DNA from: CAYOOT01 sp964405665
Lineage (GTDB): Bacteria > Bdellovibrionota_C > UBA2361 > SZUA-149 > CAZDWZ01
Length of the DNA stretch: 8,481 nucleotides
Assembly: GCA_964405665.1 (NCBI GenBank)
Contig: CAYOOT010000101.1
Span: 1 to 8,481, forward strand
Reading direction: 5' to 3'
Positions within the stretch are counted from its first letter, which is position 1; each line of letters begins with the position of its first letter. The position numbers and the translations under genes are program-made. The notes beneath the pieces were generated by a model that did not search any database, was not told where the DNA came from, and worked only from the letters and a program-made list of their open reading frames with translations. Below are positions 5,311 to 8,481 of the stretch, in pieces.

Positions 5311-6870
5311 CTAAATACTTAAATTATCTTGTGCATCTCTAAGCTTAAATATCGAGAAACAAAGCTTTGAAGCAAACAAGGCAGAAGCAACTGTCGTAAT
5401 AATACCAATGCTCATGGTCACGGCAAAACCCTTGATGGTTCCTGAACCAAACCCATAAAGAATCACACCGCTGATTAAGGTCGTGATGTTAGCATCAAGA
5501 ATTGTCCAGTGGGCTCGATCAAACCCGGCGGCAACTGCTGCATTTGCCGTTGAACCATTTCTTAGTTCCTCGCGAATTCTTTCATAAATAATAATATTAG
5601 AATCCACTGCCATCCCCACAGTCAAAGCTAAACCGGCAATACCAGGGAGTGTCAAAGTAGAACCACACAAAGCAAGTAATGCTAAAAGCCAAACTAAATT
5701 AATTGTCAAACAGGCTACAGCAAGCACTCCGGCTTTTTTGTAATACAAACACATAAAAGCAATCACCACGATAGAAGCAATCAGTGTTGCCTTGACTCCT
5801 TTTTGAATAGAATCTTCACCAAGTGATGCGCCCACAGTTCTTGATTCTTCGAAAGTAAGAGGTGCAGGTAAAGCACCAGAACGCAAAATTATCGCCAAAC
5901 GATGTGCTTCTTCTGTATCAAAACCTCCTGTTATTTGCGCATTTCCTCCGGAAATTCTTTCTCTAATCGATGGCGCAGAATAACCAACTCCGTCCAAAAC
6001 TATCGCCAAACGCCTACCCACATTATCAGCCGTGATGCGATCAAAAAGCTGTGCTCCCACAGAACCAAATTCCATGAGAACTTCAATTTCATTTGTTCGG
6101 GGATTTAATTCAACTTTGGCAGATTTAATGGAGTCACCCGTCATCAAGGTTTCTTCATCCATTTGTAAAGTTTCTCCGCTGCGCATTTTCAAAGGAGTAG
6201 TATTAGCCTCTGCATTTGCCGGATCGCCTATTAAATGAAACTCTAATTTAGCAACTGAACCAATCGTTTTTTTCACACTTTCAACATCTGTGACATCAGG
6301 TAGTTGAACAATAATTCTTTTTTCACCGGAACGTTGAATTACCGGCTCAGCGACACCATATTGATCGACCCGATTGCGAATAGTTTCAATTGCTTGATCC
6401 ACAGCATTTTTTTCGATCTCTTTAGCCTTCGTTTCACTTATTTTATAAGTAACATTGACTCTACTGCCATCGCTACTTTTATCAGCACGATCTAATTGGG
6501 CAAACTTCTTTCTCATATAATTATCAAGTTCTTCCACCCCGGCTTCACCAAGCAAAGTAACTTGAATAGAATTGTCGGTGATCGCTCTTGATTTTACTAT
6601 TCCAATTCGTTCTTTGGAAAGTTCCGCTTTGATTGTGCTGGCAATGGAATTAAGTTGGCTTTTTACAGCTTCTTTAGTTTGTACTCCTAAAACAAGATAA
6701 CTACCGCCTCGCAAATCTAAACCTAGTTTAATTTTTTTTGCCGGCCACCAATCGGGAAGTTTTGTGCCTTCCGGTAAAATTAAATTGGAAAAAGTCGGCA
6801 TTAAAACGACAACTGAAATGATCAGCGACAGAACTAATGTAATTAATTGATTTCGTTTTTTTAAATCCAC
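5311..6870 (-). CDS. secD: Protein translocase subunit SecD (GTG start)
   Basis: A 519-residue inner-membrane protein, shorter than E. coli SecD (615) but common in other bacteria. TM1 is about residues 9-28, followed by KLGLDLRGGSYLVL (48-61), the first periplasmic signature, and then the P1 domain with 'TIRNRVDQYGVAEP'. 'LRSGALPAPL' and 'SRTVGASLGEDSI' lead into the five-helix C-terminal RND-like half. GMAVDSNIIIYERIREEL (419-436) holds Asp423, equivalent to the proton-pathway Asp519 of E. coli SecD. The start is GTG at 6870-6868, with a strong GAGGAG at 6881-6876 and 5-nt spacing, so it is well supported. It sits between yajC (45 bp gap) and secF (43 bp gap). Confidence 0.97.
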   Translation of the reverse strand: MDLKKRNQLITLVLSLIISVVVLMPTFSNLILPEGTKLPDWWPAKKIKLGLDLRGGSYLVLGVQTKEAVKSQLNSIASTIKAELSKERIGIVKSRAITDNSIQVTLLGEAGVEELDNYMRKKFAQLDRADKSSDGSRVNVTYKISETKAKEIEKNAVDQAIETIRNRVDQYGVAEPVIQRSGEKRIIVQLPDVTDVESVKKTIGSVAKLEFHLIGDPANAEANTTPLKMRSGETLQMDEETLMTGDSIKSAKVELNPRTNEIEVLMEFGSVGAQLFDRITADNVGRRLAIVLDGVGYSAPSIRERISGGNAQITGGFDTEEAHRLAIILRSGALPAPLTFEESRTVGASLGEDSIQKGVKATLIASIVVIAFMCLYYKKAGVLAVACLTINLVWLLALLALCGSTLTLPGIAGLALTVGMAVDSNIIIYERIREELRNGSTANAAVAAGFDRAHWTILDANITTLISGVILYGFGSGTIKGFAVTMSIGIITTVASALFASKLCFSIFKLRDAQDNLSI

Positions 6871-6915
6871 CTTTTCTCCTCTCTATTTTAGCAGCTTGTT
6901 CGCCTAAAAAGCTGT

Positions 6916-7368
6916 CTATTTTTTAACAGCGATTACTTTTTGCTTTGTAGCTTTGATATGGGGTTTTAAAACTTTTAATTTTACTCCCGAAGCCACTTCC
7001 ACTGTAATAAAATCTTCTGCTATTGCAACAACTTTTCCCAAAATCCCACCGGAAGTTTCCACATCATCATCTTTTTTTAAATCCTTGAGAAAACGAGCTT
7101 GCGTTTCTTCATTTAATTGTTGAGGTCTTAAAACAAGCATATAATATATAAAGAAACCAAAAAGAAAAAATTGCACAGTCTGAAAAATAAATTGAAAAGG
7201 AGTCTCTGCTGTATTCTGTGCAGGAGCACTGACTGCGCTTGGGGTAGCCGGATCTGCTGGCATATCAGCATAAGCTAATGAATTTAAAGAAATTAAAAAA
7301 GTAAACAGTGTTATTAAGAAAATATGAAGGAAACGACTCCTGTTATTCTGTGTTATTGGCGTATACAT
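6916..7368 (-). CDS. yajC: Preprotein translocase accessory subunit YajC with extended N-terminus
   Basis: A 150-residue protein. The YajC core begins with the single membrane helix at about residues 60-80, then the hallmark LRPQQ (80-84), a helix, 'GDEV/TNGG'-like DDDVETSGGILGKV (100-113) and the small beta domain ending in KPHIKATK. E. coli YajC is about 110 residues. The extra N-terminal part here has basic residues at 10-12, a hydrophobic stretch at about 14-27, and a possible signal peptidase site after S-L-A-Y-A (residues 30-34), then an Ala/Pro-rich linker. It would therefore be made as a cleavable precursor or be a two-helix protein. Its first 26 bp overlap the end of tgt, suggesting translational coupling; only a poorly spaced AAAGGA is seen upstream, so the exact start is less sure. 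Confidence 0.92.
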   Translation of the reverse strand: MYTPITQNNRSRFLHIFLITLFTFLISLNSLAYADMPADPATPSAVSAPAQNTAETPFQFIFQTVQFFLFGFFIYYMLVLRPQQLNEETQARFLKDLKKDDDVETSGGILGKVVAIAEDFITVEVASGVKLKVLKPHIKATKQKVIAVKK

Positions 7369-8464
7369 GTGAGCTTAAAAAATCCTTTAAAAAATTAGCA
7401 AATTGCTTGGTTTTTATCGCCTGACGAATTCTAAACATCAGGCGCTGATAAAACCTTAAATTATGAATCGTTGCAAGCTGTAAACCCAACATTTCATTAC
7501 AATGAATTAAGTGCGCAATATAAGCTTTTGTGAAATTTTTACAAGAGTAACAGTCGCAATCGGTCAATATAGGAGTATTATCCTGCCTATATTTTTCATT
7601 GCGAATATTAATATAGCCTTGATCCACATATAAGCGCCCGAAACGAGCACTGCGTGTTGGTATCACACAATCAAAAAGATCTATTCCCAGAGATACAGCT
7701 TGCACAATGTCTCTAGGGGTACCTACTCCCATTAAATATCGAATTTTATCCAGCGGTAAAACTTCCGTTGTTACTCCAACCATCTCCAGCATTAATTCTG
7801 GCGCTTCACCAACACTAAGACCACCAATGGCATAACCATCAAAACCAATTTCAATTAAACGCTTTGCCGCTTGTTTTCTTAGCTCAGCAAACATACTTCC
7901 CTGCACAATTCCAAAAATTAAAGACTGCTCTCTTTTTTTTGCCTTCACACTGCGCTCAGCCCAACTAGTAGTTAAGTCCAGTGATTTTTGAGCAAGAGCG
8001 AATTCTGCCGGATAAGCAAGACACTCATCCAACACCATCATAATATCTACACCCAAATTTTCTTGAATTTGCACTACTTTTTCCGGTGTAAAAAAAATTT
8101 TTGCTCCGTCAATATGGGAATTAAATTCTACGCCATCTGCAGAAATTTTTCTAAGTTTAGCTAAACTAAATACTTGATACCCTCCGCTATCGGTTAAAAT
8201 CGGACCAGACCAATTCATAAACTGATGTAAGCCACCTAAGTTTTTAATGACTTCATCGCCGGGCCGTAAATGTAAATGATAGGTATTAGACAGTATAATC
8301 TGGGCATTCAATTCTTTTAATTGCCTGGGATTAACGGCTTTTACCGTGCCTTGTGTTCCTACGGGCATGAAGGCCGGGGTTTCAAACTCTCCATGAGCAG
8401 TGGCTTGTCTGCCGGTTCTTGCTAGACCATCTGTGGCAATAATTTCAAAATTTCCGATTGTCAT
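7343..8464 (-). CDS. tgt: tRNA-guanine(34) transglycosylase
   Basis: A 373-residue cytoplasmic enzyme, full family length. It swaps guanine-34 in GU(N)-anticodon tRNAs (Asp, Asn, His, Tyr) for preQ1 in queuosine synthesis. Visible signatures are SNTYHLHLRPG (59-69), LTDSGGYQVFSL with Asp92 (general acid/base), FGIVQGS (184-190), YAIGGLSVGE (211-220) for substrate binding, and LMGVGTPRD. LFDCVIPTR carries Asp265, the covalent nucleophile. Zinc ligands are Cys303, Cys305 and Cys308 in CDCYSC, plus His334. All catalytic and zinc residues are present. ATG 8464 gives the standard N-terminus; only 17 bp of upstream sequence is visible and contains no clear ribosome site, so whether queA precedes it cannot be seen. 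First visible gene of the tgt-yajC-secD-secF operon. Confidence 0.97.
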   Translation of the reverse strand: MTIGNFEIIATDGLARTGRQATAHGEFETPAFMPVGTQGTVKAVNPRQLKELNAQIILSNTYHLHLRPGDEVIKNLGGLHQFMNWSGPILTDSGGYQVFSLAKLRKISADGVEFNSHIDGAKIFFTPEKVVQIQENLGVDIMMVLDECLAYPAEFALAQKSLDLTTSWAERSVKAKKREQSLIFGIVQGSMFAELRKQAAKRLIEIGFDGYAIGGLSVGEAPELMLEMVGVTTEVLPLDKIRYLMGVGTPRDIVQAVSLGIDLFDCVIPTRSARFGRLYVDQGYINIRNEKYRQDNTPILTDCDCYSCKNFTKAYIAHLIHCNEMLGLQLATIHNLRFYQRLMFRIRQAIKTKQFANFLKDFLSSHVYANNTE

Positions 8465-8481
8465 AAAAAATCATCTTGTAG

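Noticed and set aside
5902..6495. Plus-strand open frames opposite secD
   Set aside because: They are antisense shadows of a well-conserved secD, without ribosome sites or recognisable protein features. The same applies to plus-strand frames opposite the thiolase gene (3327-3644, 3882-4139).
6880..6915. Hairpin between yajC and secD as an attenuator
   Set aside because: CAGCTT/AAGCTG gives only about 6 bp with an 11-nt loop and no U-tract, and a strong secD ribosome site follows at once; the genes are most simply co-transcribed.

Overview
The window looks like a piece of an AT-rich chromosome from a Gram-negative (double-membrane) bacterium. Three proteins carry lipoprotein signals, one of them twin-arginine-like, and the tgt-yajC-secD-secF order is the classic bacterial arrangement. 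No marker here allows a confident phylum call. No plasmid, phage or transposase gene is visible.

Layout from left to right. (1) 1-1720: two divergent lipoprotein genes whose 5' ends overlap head-to-head. Both appear to carry the same FlgO/TolB-N/CsgG-like alpha/beta fold. The pair is bracketed by two near-identical, highly palindromic repeats of about 115-119 bp in mirror orientation, one just past each gene's 3' end. (2) 1721-2429: a good sigma-70-like promoter drives a small HAD-superfamily hydrolase gene. (3) 2422-4198, minus strand: a biosynthetic/degradative thiolase gene, followed after 4 nt by a Rieske-fold lipoprotein in which both histidine cluster ligands are replaced (by Tyr and Cys). 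The HAD and Rieske genes overlap tail-to-tail by 8 bp. (4) 4199-4346: a 148-bp intergenic region holding a 78-bp structured repeat of a second, unrelated family, with an extended -10 promoter candidate upstream of it on the minus strand. (5) 4347-8464, minus strand: tgt, yajC, secD and secF in one likely operon (queuosine tRNA modification plus the Sec accessory complex).

The Sec block is ordinary housekeeping: SecD, SecF and YajC form the subcomplex that assists SecYEG, while Tgt is a tRNA enzyme that shares the transcript by long-standing convention. The less ordinary parts are the His-less Rieske protein beside a thiolase and the mirrored divergent lipoprotein pair between palindromic elements. 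I do not see a complete, clearly novel defence or mobile system.
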